Shown: positions 39,675 to 53,060 of the stretch, piece by piece
Layout of the letters: every line of letters starts with the position of its first letter
How positions within the stretch are numbered: the first letter of the stretch is position 1
From: Gonocerus acuteangulatus
Lineage: Eukaryota; Arthropoda; Insecta; Hemiptera; Coreidae
Direction of reading: 5' to 3'
DNA length: 64,000 bases
Assembly (NCBI GenBank): GCA_946811695.1
Contig: OX328128.1
Coordinates: 78,795,606 to 78,859,605 of the forward strand
Notes under the pieces: model-generated
Databases searched by the model: none
What the model was told of the DNA's origin: nothing
What the model saw: only the letters and a program-made list of their open reading frames with translations
Position numbers and translations under genes: made by a program

Positions 39675-40777
39675 CTGTTGTTTGTTTAGAGCTGTTTGTC
39701 TTTATCTGTTTGTTCCTTATTAAAATCCACACTGTTTGACCGATTTTGATCAAACGGCACGCATGTAGGGGAGTGTCATAGGCTAGGTCAAAATCGTCTA
39801 AAATCGACAGTTTGGAGATCTCGGGCTCGAAACTTTGTGCGTGAACAGTCACAGAAGAGTGAATTGTCAGAAAACGGCACTTTTGAAAAATGAAATATTC
39901 ACCAAGACGGACCGTAATGGAACATGATTTCATCATATGTGGTCTATTGTCGGTTGTTTGACATGTGAAATCCAATGCTAAATATTCTATCCCCTCCACT
40001 GCTGCTCTCTCATGTATGGTTACCTATAATTGAAAGGTTCCAAGTTCAAGTAAGAACATTTTTTTCCTCTATTCTTTGACTTTATTTGCTTAATTAGATT
40101 TTAATATTACTTATTTGGTTTCTAATTAATTTGATTTCCACTAACTATGAGCACATTTATTATTTGACTTTTTAATGAAAGAGGTTTTGTATTCTGTGAA
40201 TATATATTATCTATGTAAATATAAAAACAGCATTCTGCTTAAGATCAATTTTCTTAATGTCTGTTGAAAAAGAAGGGACATAACGTAGGTATTGTATTGA
40301 TCGCCAAGTAACAGCTTATATAATACAAACCATAATTAACAACTGAACTATTTTTTTTTTTTTTTTGTTTGTATATTGTAACTAGTATTATAGGAATGCC
40401 GAATGCTTTAAACCAATTGGTGACTCCCCACTTGACCGGTTTATCTGAGTAAGTTCCGGTTTATCTTTGATTTTTTTTTTTTGTAATATTTATTTAGAAA
40501 CTTTTATTTATAGTGTATTTATATAGATGATAGTTTTATGGATACATTCTAGGAGGGCAAGGAGCAGAATTTCCCTGAAGGAGAAGCTGAAAGAGCACAA
40601 TGGAGGTAGGAAAATGGCGGGAATAGAGGAAGGGAAGAAAATAGAGGGGGGGGGGGGAGGGCGAGAGGGGGGTTGTTGAATGGATTGGAAAGAAGCAAAG
40701 GTTTGATGTTCCTAAATAGGGCCTACGCCGAATCAGCTTCCAGTTCTCGTTATGGGATTCTAAAGGCCTCTCTATCT

Positions 40778-40779
<2 letters not shown>

Positions 40780-40867
<88 letters not shown>

Positions 40868-40874
40868 ACACACA

Positions 40875-40927
<53 letters not shown>

Positions 40928-40932
40928 TCTCG

Positions 40933-40972
<40 letters not shown>

Positions 40973-40975
40973 CAT
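40780..40975. repeat. (CT)n tract with CA interruptions
   Basis: Almost pure CT dinucleotides with two short CACACA islands. The Ser/Leu open frame across it is an artefact. A short G-run precedes it (40647-40672). Confidence 0.98.
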
Positions 40976-41135
40976 CCAGTACCAACTAGAAGACTACGCA
41001 CTGAGTACATGCATGATCATCGTCTATGATGCATAGGGATATCGCTATATAAAGAGAGTCAGGAATTTAAATTGCAAAATCAGACGAGCATACAGGGCAA
41101 CGAAAAACTGAGAAAAAACATTTTTCTCTCTTTTT

Positions 41136-41254
41136 AGCACTTTCCTCCGAAGGAAAGTAGCTATTGAGGTTGCACTCATGACGGAATTTTTGAAAAATTT
41201 CTTCAAATCTTTATCGATCCTACCTAGTAGACACCGAAAATGACCCCCGTTAAA

Positions 41255-41314
<60 letters not shown>

Positions 41315-42342
41315 GATAGCGGCCAGAGTTTTTGTTTTTTCGTCACGAAACTTGTTATATAGCATTCAATTAGCAAACGATTGAACGAGTTCGTTAACCA
41401 CCAAAGTCGGTCCACCGGAAGGGGGGGTTTACCCCGAACCCAAAACACTAATTTGACTATGCCAGCCGTAATATTTGTTATATTTCAACGAAACTTAGTA
41501 TTCGTAGTGGTAATATAGAGAGAAAAATGAGATATAAAAATGAACTAAATCGGTTCATTAGAAGGGGGGGGGGGTTTACCCCGAACCCAAAACACTAATT
41601 TGACTATGCCAGCCGTAATATTTGTTATATTTCAACGAAACTTGGTATTCGTAGTGTTAATATAGAGAGAAAAGTGAGCAATAAAAATGAACTAAATCGG
41701 TTCATTAGATGGGGGGGGGGGGTTTACTCCGGACCCACAATAGCAATTCGCCACTACCAGCCGTGATTTTTGGTATATTTCGACGAAACTCGGTATTCGT
41801 AGTGGTAATCCACAGGTAAATATGTGGTGTAAAAATAAACTAAATCGGTTCATTAGAAGGGCGGGTTTCTAATTTAAGGGGCGGTCGTAATTTCTGCTGT
41901 ATTGTAACGAAACGCGGTATACGTCGTGGGTAACTCATAAGAAAGAAGTGTTGTAAAAATGAGCTGAATCGGTCAACCGGAAAGCGGGGGTTTAATTTGT
42001 AATATATTTCAATAGAAAAGCCCGCCAGACGTAGGTTCACAAAGCCGCCGCAAGGAGCGCTTTCTACCACTAGAGTGACTGTATCCTGTTCCTGCATTAG
42101 ATCAAAATACGATAATATGAGGTTTTTTGTATTTATTACGTAGTGTAATAGGTACCATGTGTAAACATAACTCTGGAAGCAAATTAATAATTGATCAGAT
42201 ACTCATTACAAATTTAAAATAGAACTATTCATGTTTTTATTTCATTTATGTAGGATATTTTAAGCAAATTGTTCTGGAAAGCAGTCTACACTACCCAAAT
42301 TCTGAGGAAAGTGCTTAGTTATGCAGCTCCAGCGTGACGGAC
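41136..42342 (+). mobile_element. Helentron-like family A element (copy A1)
   Basis: Begins TTTT|AGCACTTTCCTCC with an immediate hairpin (ctttcctccgaaggaaag). It ends with the inverted terminus GAGGAAAGTGCT (42304-42315), then a short 3' hairpin (gcagctccagcg) and a T-run. Between them are a (TA)n tract, then four tandem blocks of about 120 bp, each containing cgaaacttggtattcgtagt and a G-run. Short terminal repeats, a 3' hairpin, inner minisatellite and insertion in T-runs are the layout of Helentron-derived HINE elements. No Rep/Helicase gene. The N gap follows. Confidence 0.7.
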
Positions 42343-42360
42343 TTTTTTTTTTTTGCTTCT

Positions 42361-42560
42361 NNNNNNNNNNNNNNNNNNNNNNNNNNNNNNNNNNNNNNNN
42401 NNNNNNNNNNNNNNNNNNNNNNNNNNNNNNNNNNNNNNNNNNNNNNNNNNNNNNNNNNNNNNNNNNNNNNNNNNNNNNNNNNNNNNNNNNNNNNNNNNNN
42501 NNNNNNNNNNNNNNNNNNNNNNNNNNNNNNNNNNNNNNNNNNNNNNNNNNNNNNNNNNNN
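42361..42560. other. Assembly gap
   Basis: Exactly 200 N, a conventional placeholder for a gap of unknown size. Open frames across it are meaningless. Confidence 0.99.
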
Positions 42561-44300
42561 TTTTGTAGAAAATCGCAATACAAGTTTTCATTTTTGTACT
42601 TATTTATTTAAATGTTATCTATTTTATCGCCTACTTAATGTACGAGTACATTGCCGTAATGTTGCCCTGTTGCAGCGATGCAGTCATTACATCTAGCACT
42701 GACTTGATAAATTTCAGCTAAACATTCGTCTAGTCATATTTGGTGCACTTCATCTATGATTCGGTCTCTTAATTATTCCCTTGAGTTGATTGACACAGGT
42801 TAAACGTCCCGCTTCAATCAAATGCTTATATGCTATCTTGTTTTCTTGACAAGTTTGACTAATATTTCTTTCAACTTCTTGAGAAAAAGGTTTATATATT
42901 ATGGCGTTTTATAATTTTACGGACTATTGGATGATGAAATAAATATAAGGAAGTCCGTCCTTAGCGGGACACATTTCTTATGACTATAATCCTAATATTT
43001 GTTCATAAAATCTTTGGACGGAGAAGTAAAGGTTGGACGCGGATGAGGCAAGTAAAAACAAACAGCGAGGTATTATTGGTGGATTAGTGGACGTGCTAGG
43101 AAGGTTAAGGAAGGGATTACTAGTGGTTATATCGTCTCTCTGCAGGTTAGAAACATTGATGGGTGGTTATACACCACTCATAGTGGATATACAAAACCTT
43201 AATAGGCTCTTACCTCTTTAATATCACTTTCTTATCTTTATATGTTTAACCATAAAAATTGTTAAATTATCCGTTATTATGATGCAGTAGATGGGCAATT
43301 ACGGACTGCTTTGGAGTAATAGGTAGAGAAAAGTGATCCACTGAAGATTTTGGTGATGAAGCTTAGCTGTAACATGGCTGACAAGGTTTAGTGGGATTAC
43401 TATGAACGTTCACAGTGGTTAGGGAATGGATTCGTCAGCTAACACTTCTATTTACATCAATATTCTCATTCAACTTTCGGAATCGATACGTAGCAATCGT
43501 CATTTCGAAAATTGCTTCGTATTACAATCATTTGTCCTCGTCAGTGCAATAAGGATATCGGATAAAGGTGGGTTTATCGAGTTATCGATAGTTATGGCAC
43601 CTGCAAGGAAATCACAAGCAGATAGAAAAAGCCGGTGCTTTGACCCAAGATGGGTGGAATCAAAAATCTGCTGCAGACTCTTCTGCGGTAGTTCTTATCA
43701 ATGACATCCAGTTGGCCCTTAAAGACAGGTTGTTCTTCACGGTTAGACATCGTACGAGTGCAACGGTTTGTCGGGAAACTCCTGTAGAGTTCTACTAAGA
43801 TTCAGAAGGGTTCTACCCTCTACAATCACAAACACCAAGACCAAGGCAGTAGCCTCATCAGTTCACCAGAAGAGACGCTTCACGTGCACGTGTGTCGACC
43901 GTAGGACCTGGATAAAACTGTCGGAGGCCCAGGCACTCAACGGTGCTGCATTGCGGGAGCACAACATGTCATCTCTTAACAGGATCTAAACAAAATGTCT
44001 GGCTATTCGTCTTAGAACTACTTAGGTATGCAGTGTCTTATAATCACCAGGGATACGCACGTAGTTACACGATGTAGAACCTTCAACTAAGGAACGTCGA
44101 TTCAACTCTCGGGACAGGATGAGTTCGAAGGTGACCATCCTACGCAGCTGCCTAGTAAGTATTTCGCATACATAGTAGACTTGAATGAGTACCAAAAGGA
44201 CATACGCTTATATTAGATCTGCCAAGAACGTAAGGAACTGCAGGCAGTATCAAGGGCGCTGATTTCAGCATAACTGATGTCATCCAGTCCACCGTAGACT
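42561..44300. other. Unassigned stretch, partly transposon-like
   Basis: 43400-44300 has higher GC and several mid-sized open frames, none of which I can assign. It may be decayed coding sequence. A T-run (44321-44343) follows. Confidence 0.35.
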
Positions 44301-44399
44301 AAAGGATTCTAAAGGATCTTTTTTTTTTTTTTTTTTTTTTTTTTAATAAAAGGTTCTTAACAAAACGGCAAAATGAACTTATCCGCAACCATCCCTACA

Positions 44400-44590
44400 A
44401 TCAAAGTACCGTTCAAAGCTAACAACCTAGAACGTAGAATTCTTAGCCAACTTAAACGCTATTATGTAGACAAAAAAAATATTTTGTTCTATACTAAGTG
44501 ATATTATTTAATTTAATTTTTAAGTTATTTTGACCGATTAAATCATAATTCCGAGCCCCATCAGCCCCCCCCTTATATACGCCCATGTTA
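44400..44590 (+). mobile_element. Repeat family C copy
   Basis: Contains cttaaacgctattatgtaga, an AT-rich block and the end cagcccccccc ttatatacgccc, matching 38140-38360. Confidence 0.55.
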
Positions 44591-44992
44591 ACTGCCACAA
44601 ACCTCACGTTCCTCCTTGCATCCCGATCAAAGCTTCGGAATAGAGTTATATCAGAGAGTATGATCAATGTTTACGGTTCGATATCCTTGCAACGAGTTGG
44701 AATACCGCGTACTTGTAATTGGTTTATAGAGCCTTCACCGCAGGAATAGCGACCAGCCCGCAATACATGAAGGCAATTAAAGCTCGCCAAATAACCATCC
44801 TACCTTCGGTAATTGGTTAGCCAATGTAATAACCAAACCCTTCCTCAAACCTCCTTCCATTCATTCCATCCTCCTCCTTTGATTAACCATTACCCACGCT
44901 GTATGTAAACAACATAACAATGCGGTTCCTTTCATGGCAATTTCTGAACCACTAACATATTAATTAATTTCACCTAGGAAATTTACTATTAT

Positions 44993-45043
<51 letters not shown>

Positions 45044-45074
45044 TACATATAATAAAATTCTAACGGATCGCTGA

Positions 45075-45650
45075 CTGTACATGGAAGATATATGGGAAAA
45101 AATACAATTTGGGGGCCTTTATCGACGTAATAGTACCCAAAACAATGATTTTTAGAATTTTGTCTGTTTGTCTGTGCGTGCTAATCGCAGAAACGGCTTA
45201 TCCGATTTAGATGCGTTTTTCACTATTATTTTGTGGTAAGCTCTACATAACATTTATAGTTTTTTTCATGTCAATCGGTTCATAAATAAAAAATGTATGC
45301 CAATGTAAAGAATCACGTCGAACATTTCATGAATTATCGTTAACACGATAAATATCAGAATTTGTTCTTCACGAAACTTGGTATATAATATTCCCCTGGC
45401 AAATGATTGAACGAGTTCGTTAACCAGCAAAATTGGAGTTCGTTCAGCATATGGAAGGGGGGGGGGGGGTACTTCGGACCCAAAGTAGTTATTCGCCCAT
45501 ACTGGCCGCAATTACCGTTGTATTGCAACGAAACTCGGAATTCGTTGTGGACATATTAATAGAATAATATGTTGTCAAAATAAGCCAAATCGGTTTACTA
45601 TCCAAGCGTACGAAGTCACGGGCACTTCGTATATATATATATATCTTTCA
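45075..45650. mobile_element. Helentron-like relic, divergent family
   Basis: Shares gaacgagttcgttaaccagc, the cgaaactcggaattcgttgt block and a G-run with families A and B, but it ends in gaagtcacgggcacttcgta, a different hairpin. Preceded by a (TA)n tract (44996-45040). Confidence 0.45.
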
Positions 45651-46082
45651 AAATTGGCAGAAGGCTATATATTATAAAAACTTGAATTTCTTATTCATTT
45701 CTTTTTATTATGTGCTCTGTATGTTTCGCTCCACTTGACGCCTCTTCTGGAGCAACTTAAATAAGTACATTTCACTTCAGGCTCAGCTGACCTGAAGGAG
45801 GACCTTCCGCAGGCAGGTCCACGTCTAACCTAATAATCTAGGTTGGTCTTTGACAAAACGGCTGTTTGAATTCGATAGTGTCATGCTTTAAAAATCTATT
45901 TACAGAGAATGATTTAGTTATTAAAATTATTAAAATATAATAGAATAAAGAAACCCAACGGATATAATTATTTCCGTATATCGTTTATTGTATTGAAAAA
46001 TATGTTACTTAAATATTTTATTTGCGGTTTTTTTTTTCTTAACTGTTTTTTCCCCCTATTTTCGATAATTAGATAGATGCAC

Positions 46083-46825
46083 ACATTAGGGTGCAGCTAC
46101 ACTGGACCCGTTCCGATCCGATCCAGTAGCCACTGACTGTCGGAAGAAAAACATACACATGCATCTCAATGGAGGTGCCTACATTAGTCCCGCTCCGATC
46201 CAATCCGGTCCAATCCAACGGCCACCGATTCTTGGCCATTCAAACGTGTTTGTTTCTAGACCGATTTCGGACCGACAAAGCAATATGGCGCCAACCCACA
46301 TTTAGTGTTTCAAAAAGGTCTACAGGTTCTAAATCTTAACCGATTTCAATGCATTGTTTTTTATACCAAAGGAAATAACATTTAGAACAACATTGCCAAT
46401 TCACATTTTTGTTTTTTGTTTCCCTTGTTTATTAAATTGCGTGGAAAGATGTTTATAACCATCCAACGTCTATAACCTTCCAATATTTATAACCTTCTAA
46501 TGTTTATAACCTTCCAATGCTTGTAACCTTCTAGTTACCTTCCTTATAAATAATTTTAAAAAATATGAATACCAATACTTCTCTTTACTCCAACATTCAA
46601 CCTAATCGAAGGTTTCTATGCTTATTAGGTGGTATTTCTTAACTTAATCACTCATTTTCACTAGGAGGTCATTACTGACGAGCTGTGACTAAATCGGATC
46701 GGATCGGGTCGAGACCAATGTAGGCACTCACGTCTGCCGCTGTTGGCCGTTGTCGATCAAACGAAATCGGATCGGATCGGTTCGGGCGAAATACGGGTCC
46801 AATTTAGGTGCAGCCTTAGGGTGGG
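46083..46825. mobile_element. TIR MITE with GGATCGGATCGG-rich ends
   Basis: Left end tagggtgcagctacactgga and right end (reverse) taaggctgcacctaaattgg, both running into ggacccg, are imperfect inverted repeats. The subterminal parts are rich in gatccgatcc, and the middle is AT-rich. No target duplication was resolved. The ends resemble hAT-type MITEs. Confidence 0.55.
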
Positions 46826-47163
46826 CAGAAAAAACTCATTCTTCTATTTCCAAGTTGTAATAGTGCGGAAAACTTGTGAATTATATAGACAAGATGGTGA
46901 AGAAAATGATCGGAATCGGTAGACATCTTCCGTTCGCGCATTGACTTTGAAATTTGACAAAATATGCAAAAACTTCCATTTTACGATTATTATTGTTGAA
47001 TTAGATGATTTTATAATATGATAGCTTGTAACGTCTTCGAATAGAGCCTAAAAACATTGTGATCAGTTGATATCTTTCATTCGCGCATAGGGTCTAAAAT
47101 TTGCCAAAACATTGAACATTTCACATATTTATGAGTTGTTTTATGTATCTTTAATATCCTTTT

Positions 47164-48370
47164 AGCACTTTCCTCCGAAGGAAAGTAGCTATTGAGGTTG
47201 CACTCATGACGGAATTTTTGACAAATTTCTTCAAATCTTTATCGATCCTACCTAGTAGACACCGAAAATGACCCCCGTTAAAATTTATATATATCTCTAT
47301 ATATATATGTATATATATATATGTGTATGTATATAGCGGCCAGAGTTTTTATTTTTCGTCACGAAACTTGGTATATAGCATTCAATTAGCAAACGATTTA
47401 ACGAGTTCGTTAACAACCAAAATCGGTCCACCGGAAGGGGGGTTTACCCCGAACCCAAAACACTAATTTGACCATGTCAGCCGTAATATTTGTTATATTT
47501 CAACGAAACTTGGTATTCGTAGTGGTAATCTAGAGAAAAAAGTGAGATATAAAATGACTAAATAGGTTCATAAGGAGGGGGGGGGGGGGGTTTACTCCGG
47601 ACCCACAATACCAATTCGCCACTACCAGCCGTGATTTTTGGTATATTTCGACGAAACTCGGTATTCGTAGTGGTAATCTACAGGTAAATATGTGTTGTAC
47701 AAATAAACTGAATCGGTTCATTAGGAGGGGGGGTTTACTCCGGACCCACAATACCAATTCGCCACTACCAGCCGTGATTTTTGGTATATTTCGACGAAAC
47801 TCAGTATTCGTAGTGGTAATCTACAGGTAAATTTGTGTTTTAAAGATAAACTAAATCGGTTCATTAGGAGGGGGGTTTACTCCGGACCCAAATTACTAAT
47901 ATACTCATACCGGTCGTAATTTCTGCCGTATTGTAACGAAACGCGATATACGTCGTGGGTAACTCATGAGAATGAAGTGTTGTAAAACTGAGCTGTATCA
48001 GTCAATCGGAAAGGGGGGTTTACTTTGTAATATATTTCAATAGAAAAGCCCGCCAGACGTAGGTTCGCCAAGCCGCCGCAAGGAGCGCTTTCTACCACTA
48101 GAGTGACTGTATCCTGTTCCTGCGTTAGATCAAAATACGATAATATGAGGTTTTTTGTGTTTATTACGTAGTGTAGTAGGTACCATGTGTAAACATAACT
48201 CTGGAAGCAAATTAATAATTGATCAGTTACTCATTACAAAATTAAAAGAGAACTATTCATGTTTTTATTTTATTTATGTAGGATATTTTAAACAAATTGT
48301 TCTGGAAAGCAGTCTACACTACCCAAATTCTGAGGAAAGTGCTTAGTTATGCAGCTCCTGCGTGACGATC
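47164..48370 (+). mobile_element. Helentron-like family A element (copy A2)
   Basis: Same structure as A1: 5' hairpin after TTTT, inner tandem blocks (47440-48000), conserved 3' region (gcccgccagacgtaggttcg), terminal GAGGAAAGTGCT and a T-run. The least interrupted copy in the window. Confidence 0.72.
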
Positions 48371-49479
48371 TCTTTTTTTTTTTTTAATCGTAATAGTTAC
48401 AGTGTTTTTATTTTTGAACGTAAGAACATTATCTTTTAATATGGATTGAATAAATTTACAACTTGTGGCCGCAGAATGACTCCAATGCTAGAGAAAAACA
48501 GTACCTGAAAAAAGTTAGGCCTATGACATGATAGGTAATAACAGTAACAACGGGCATGGTACATTTCCACTTGCTCTATATTTAATGATGCTGCCTGCCA
48601 ACAACCACAGATGGTTAACAACCTAATTGGAGTTTTCCTACGTCAGATGTCTTAGCCTTAGACATGTCGAGATACCAAATTGAATATATACCTCGGTGTA
48701 TAGCTCTTCTTTGGCGTAAATCCTTATCTCTACCTAATTGCCGGGGGAATTCTCGTGTAATTTCTGTTGCGAATTAAAGCTAACATTGAAAGGAAGCTGT
48801 CGTCAACATTTTCAAGGGTTTGGGGGGAGAAGATTTACATTTCATTTCCACCCCCCTCCCCTCTACTTCTCCTCCCCCCCCTCCAACACCTCTCAACCCC
48901 CCCTTCTCCTGGAACCCCTGAGGTTTTGGAGGCTGACAGCTCACCTCTCTGCAACCTGATCAAAGCCTTTAATCTTGATCAACTTAAATTGCCATGAAAG
49001 CTAACCTTGCAAGAATCTGCTTTAAGGTAAATATCAACTTGGCTTCACACAAATCCAACCGGAATTGCAGACAAAATTTACCTCATCTTTTTGTTCATAA
49101 TTATAATAATAATCATAAGTATTTTGTAGTTGCTAGACGAAGTTGAGGTAAATATTAAAAAATAAATTGAAGAGCATAGTAGTTTGAAAGTTTTGCCATG
49201 GGCGTGTAGCGTTGACGCGCTCGTGTAGTCTTGCTTCATGTCAGCGGAAGCTCCTTGGGCATCGTTCGCAAGCGAGTCATTCGCTAGTTACAAATTCATA
49301 AGAAAATAGACTGAGGTTATTAAGATGGTTACAAGAGTTAAGATGGTTAGTCGGTAATGAGAGTTGGTTGCTATGTACATAAGTGTTCCTCCCATTTTGT
49401 AATGTTAAAAATCGTTATTTCTGTGAAAGACTTAATATACGCATAAATGAACTTTATTTGTGTATTTACTATATATTAT
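48371..49479. other. Unassigned stretch
   Basis: No gene recognised. A C-rich tract (48840-48920) explains the proline-rich open frames. Confidence 0.4.
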
Positions 49480-49665
49480 GTGCATAAATACGCAAAAAGC
49501 GTATATAAGGTCGGGCTGAGGGGGCTGCACCCCCCCCCCCCAAATTTTGATTTTATGGTAAAAATGTGTCATTAAAAATAAATTAAATAAGATCACTTAG
49601 TTCATAAAAAGTATTTTATTCTAGGTGTAATAGCGTTTCAGTTGCCTAAAACTATTCCAACTTTT
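49480..49665 (-). mobile_element. Repeat family C copy, inverted
   Basis: The ggctgagggggctgcacccc end comes first, then aaaatgtgtcattaaaaata and tagcgtttcagttgcctaaa, all reversed relative to 38140-38360. It directly abuts A3. Confidence 0.55.
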
Positions 49666-49797
49666 AGCACTTTCCTCCGAAGGAAAGTAGCTATTGAGGT
49701 TGGACTCATGACGGAATTTTTGAAAAATTTCTTCAAATCTTTATCGATCCTACCTAGTAGACACCGAAAATGACCCCCGTTAAAATTTATATATATC

Positions 49798-49854
<57 letters not shown>

Positions 49855-50726
49855 CTGTTAACACGATAGCGGCCAGAGTTTTTGTTTTTTCGTCACGAAA
49901 CTTGGTATATAGCATTCAATTAGCAAACGATTGAACGACCAAAGTCGGTCCACCGGAAGGGGGGGTTTACCCCGAACCCAAAACACTAATTTGACCATGT
50001 CAGCCGTAATATTTGTTATATTTCAACGAAACATGGTATTCGTAGAGGTAATATAGAGAGAAAAGTGAGATATAAAAATGAACTAAATCGGTTCATTAGG
50101 AGGGGGGTTTACTCCGGACCCACAATACCAATTCGCCACTACCAGCCGTGATTTTTGGTACATTTCGACGAAACTCGGTATTCGTAGTGGTAATCAACAG
50201 ATAAAAATGCGTTGTAAAAATAAACTAAATCGGGTTGTTTGGAGGGGGGGGGGGGTTACTCCGGACCTAAAGTACTAATATACTCATACCGGTCGTAATT
50301 TTTGCTGTATTGGTAACTCATGAGAAAGAAGTGTTGTAAAAATGAGCTGAATCGGTCAATCGGAAAGCGGGGGTTTACTTTGTAATATATTTCAATAGAA
50401 AAGCCCGCCAGACGTAGGTTCACAAAGCCGCCGCAAGGAGCTCTTTCTACCACTAGAGGGACTGTATCCTGTTCCTGCGTTAGATCAAAATACGATAATA
50501 TGAGGTTTTTTGTATTTATTACGTAGTGTAGTAGGTACCATGTGTAAACATAACTCTGGAAGCAAATTAATAATTGATCAGTTACTCATTACAAATTTAA
50601 AAGAGAACTATTCATGTTTTTATTTTATTTATGTAGGATATTTTAAGTAAATTGTTCTGGAAAGCAGTCTACACTACCCAAATTCTGAGGAAAGTGCTTA
50701 GTTATGAAGCTACAGCGTGACGGACT
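49666..50726 (+). mobile_element. Helentron-like family A element (copy A3)
   Basis: 5' hairpin, then (TA)n followed by (GT)n (49790-49852), two to three tandem blocks, 3' region and terminus as in A1. One block fewer than A1 and A2. Confidence 0.7.
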
Positions 50727-51150
50727 TTTTAGTATTCCGCAGACAGGTTTAGTTGGGCTAGGAAAAAAAAACGTCAGACTTTCAGGAAGAAATCTGTATT
50801 TGGACGTTTCGGCTGCACATTGGCAGCCTTCTTCAGCTAAAAAATACATAAAGATTATTAAAAAAAAAACAGGCAGAAGTGAGCGTATTATATACATCAT
50901 GACAATGATTAGAACCAATCTTATTATTAAAATATGAAAATGCGGTAGTTGGAAAGTAAACAGTATGTTGAAAGTAGTAAGTAAACAGTACAAAAACTAA
51001 CAATTTTATAAAGAACATTTTTATATTGTGAGAAACATAATCTATTCTATAGGTGAATACAATTTTTAATAATCAATATACAAATACGTACCACTAGAAA
51101 ATGCCTAGGGGGGAGGGAGGAAGACCTCGAGGACACTTAGGTAACCATGG
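50727..51150 (-). mobile_element. PLE-type fragment with hammerhead-like motif
   Basis: The sequences at 50741-50836 and 51091-51150 match the left arm and centre of the fold-back at 20694-21033. About 255 bp of unrelated AT-rich sequence lies between cttcagc and cactagaaaatgcc. The minus-strand core is CTGAAGA, stem GGCTGC/GCAGCC and GAAAC. Here the stem pairs perfectly, where the 20.9-kb copy has a G-T wobble. Confidence 0.6.
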
Positions 51151-51967
51151 TTGGATGTATGAGGGACAGCAACTACACAGGGGTTTTTTATAGTTATGAC
51201 TGGGGAGGGGGGAGGAGGCGGTAAGTCGGTGAAGATGAAAGGAGTGGATTGCTAGGTTGTAAAAGTGGGCTGTTAAAAGGTGTTAAAAATTTTGGGACAC
51301 ACAAGTAGAAAAATAGTCTGGAGCCTGGGAACAAAGGTGAAAGGAGGTCAGGACAATTTATGGAAGACGGCGGAGTAAGTAGGGGAGATGTTTTGTTTGT
51401 CCGTTTTGTAATTAATATTATTGGGGTTTGAATTAATGTGGACGCATTCGGAAATCTGTCGTTTTTTTAGTATTCCGTACCCTGGAAATAGTACCACCCA
51501 GAGCTTCTCAATAGCGACAACTTTTTGAAAATCACTACTCTTCTAAAATAAATCCCGCAGATATCCGAATCATAAAAAAGTTGTAAAATTTAATCAGCTT
51601 TCCAACAATATAAACAAAACTGAGATTATCTCTTAATTTCATAATGTAATTGGAATTCTAGAGTGAAAAAACATACTTTTTGGATTGATATTAAGGTCTG
51701 AATGAGATAATTGTGAACATTGAATGTGCATTAGCCTTAAAGCAAATTTAATGCTGATTTCAAAAATTTAATGAATTGTTGAAAACGAATATGCAGAAGT
51801 TAAGATAATTGGAGTTGTACTACAAAAAAAAACACGGACTTTTCTAAAGAACCTTTAGAACGACATATGCCTGTAACGGAGTGAGATAGAAATGTGTGGT
51901 TGGTGGTGTTGAACTACATTTTCTAGGGTTTCACCCCCTGAGGGATTGTCATTAACTTGCGATACAC

Positions 51968-51970
<3 letters not shown>

Positions 51971-52054
<84 letters not shown>
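51971..52054. repeat. (GT)n/(TA)n tract
   Basis: Forty bases of GT run into about 45 of TA and end in acagggtgtccc. The flanking caccctgt/acagggtg suggests the tract lies within a short inverted-repeat element. Confidence 0.95.
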
Positions 52055-52058
<4 letters not shown>

Positions 52059-52884
52059 GGTGTCCCACTTTGAGATGTCATAACTTTAGGGGTTTATTCT
52101 ACATCTCATTTGTAGTTCAGGGAAACAAAAATGAGCGTTCTATCTCAACATGCAGAGTAGCTACTCAATGTGTAGCTACTCAACGGATTTATGTGGGGTG
52201 AGAGGATGGCCGTATCATCTGCGTACGTTGCCAGGAAAAGAACACAAGAAAATGTGAAAAAGTTTGATATTTTTCAATGCATTCAACGTATGAAATAGGT
52301 ATCTCTAGAAGAGGATTCTGGGGTCTGGCGGACCTGACCAGGTAAAGTCATAAACCCCTTTGAACAAAGGCCGAAGCAAATATTATCTGTTTCTATTCTA
52401 AGCTTTTCAAATGACAAAAGGGATATTTTTATACAATTCCTACCGGAGAACTAACCTAAATGTGTGTGCACTGCAGTGTGCGGTTATAAACTTTGTCTTA
52501 AATTATTTTATGAGAAAAATTCATTAAGTTGATTCCAAAATGCATAATTTCCTAATCACTTTATATATTAGTTTCTTTTTCACTTTGTTTGTGATAGAAT
52601 GCACCTGTATAGTTAGTGTATTTTATATTACTGTATTCTTGGTAGTATATTTCTGTTCCTCTATATAGCAGACATGAAAGTAGAAATAGTCTGGACGAAA
52701 CTATCTCCGCCATATGGCAAACTCTATCAAAACTTTTCAGAGTTTTTCATTTCTCTAAAGAGATCCATTTGTCCTGCTTCTAAAACCACATAGAAAGATA
52801 TGTACAAAACAAGTCATTACTGATATTAAAGCCAAAGTATAATCGTTAAAACCTTCATCACAAAGAATTGTATACTATATTTTT

Positions 52885-53011
52885 AGCGCGGTTCCTCCCT
52901 AGGGAGGAACCCCGCTTATAAGGTTGATACAATGAAACAATCCGGAAGTGCGGACTAGAAAATTTTGCGTTTCAGAACACCTAGAGACCGAAAATAACGG
53001 TGGTTCAAATT

Positions 53012-53060
<49 letters not shown>

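Noticed and set aside
40673..41029. Ser/Leu-rich open frame
   Set aside because: Translation of a (CT)n microsatellite.
42260..42696. Open frames across the gap
   Set aside because: They run through 200 N and have no sequence support.
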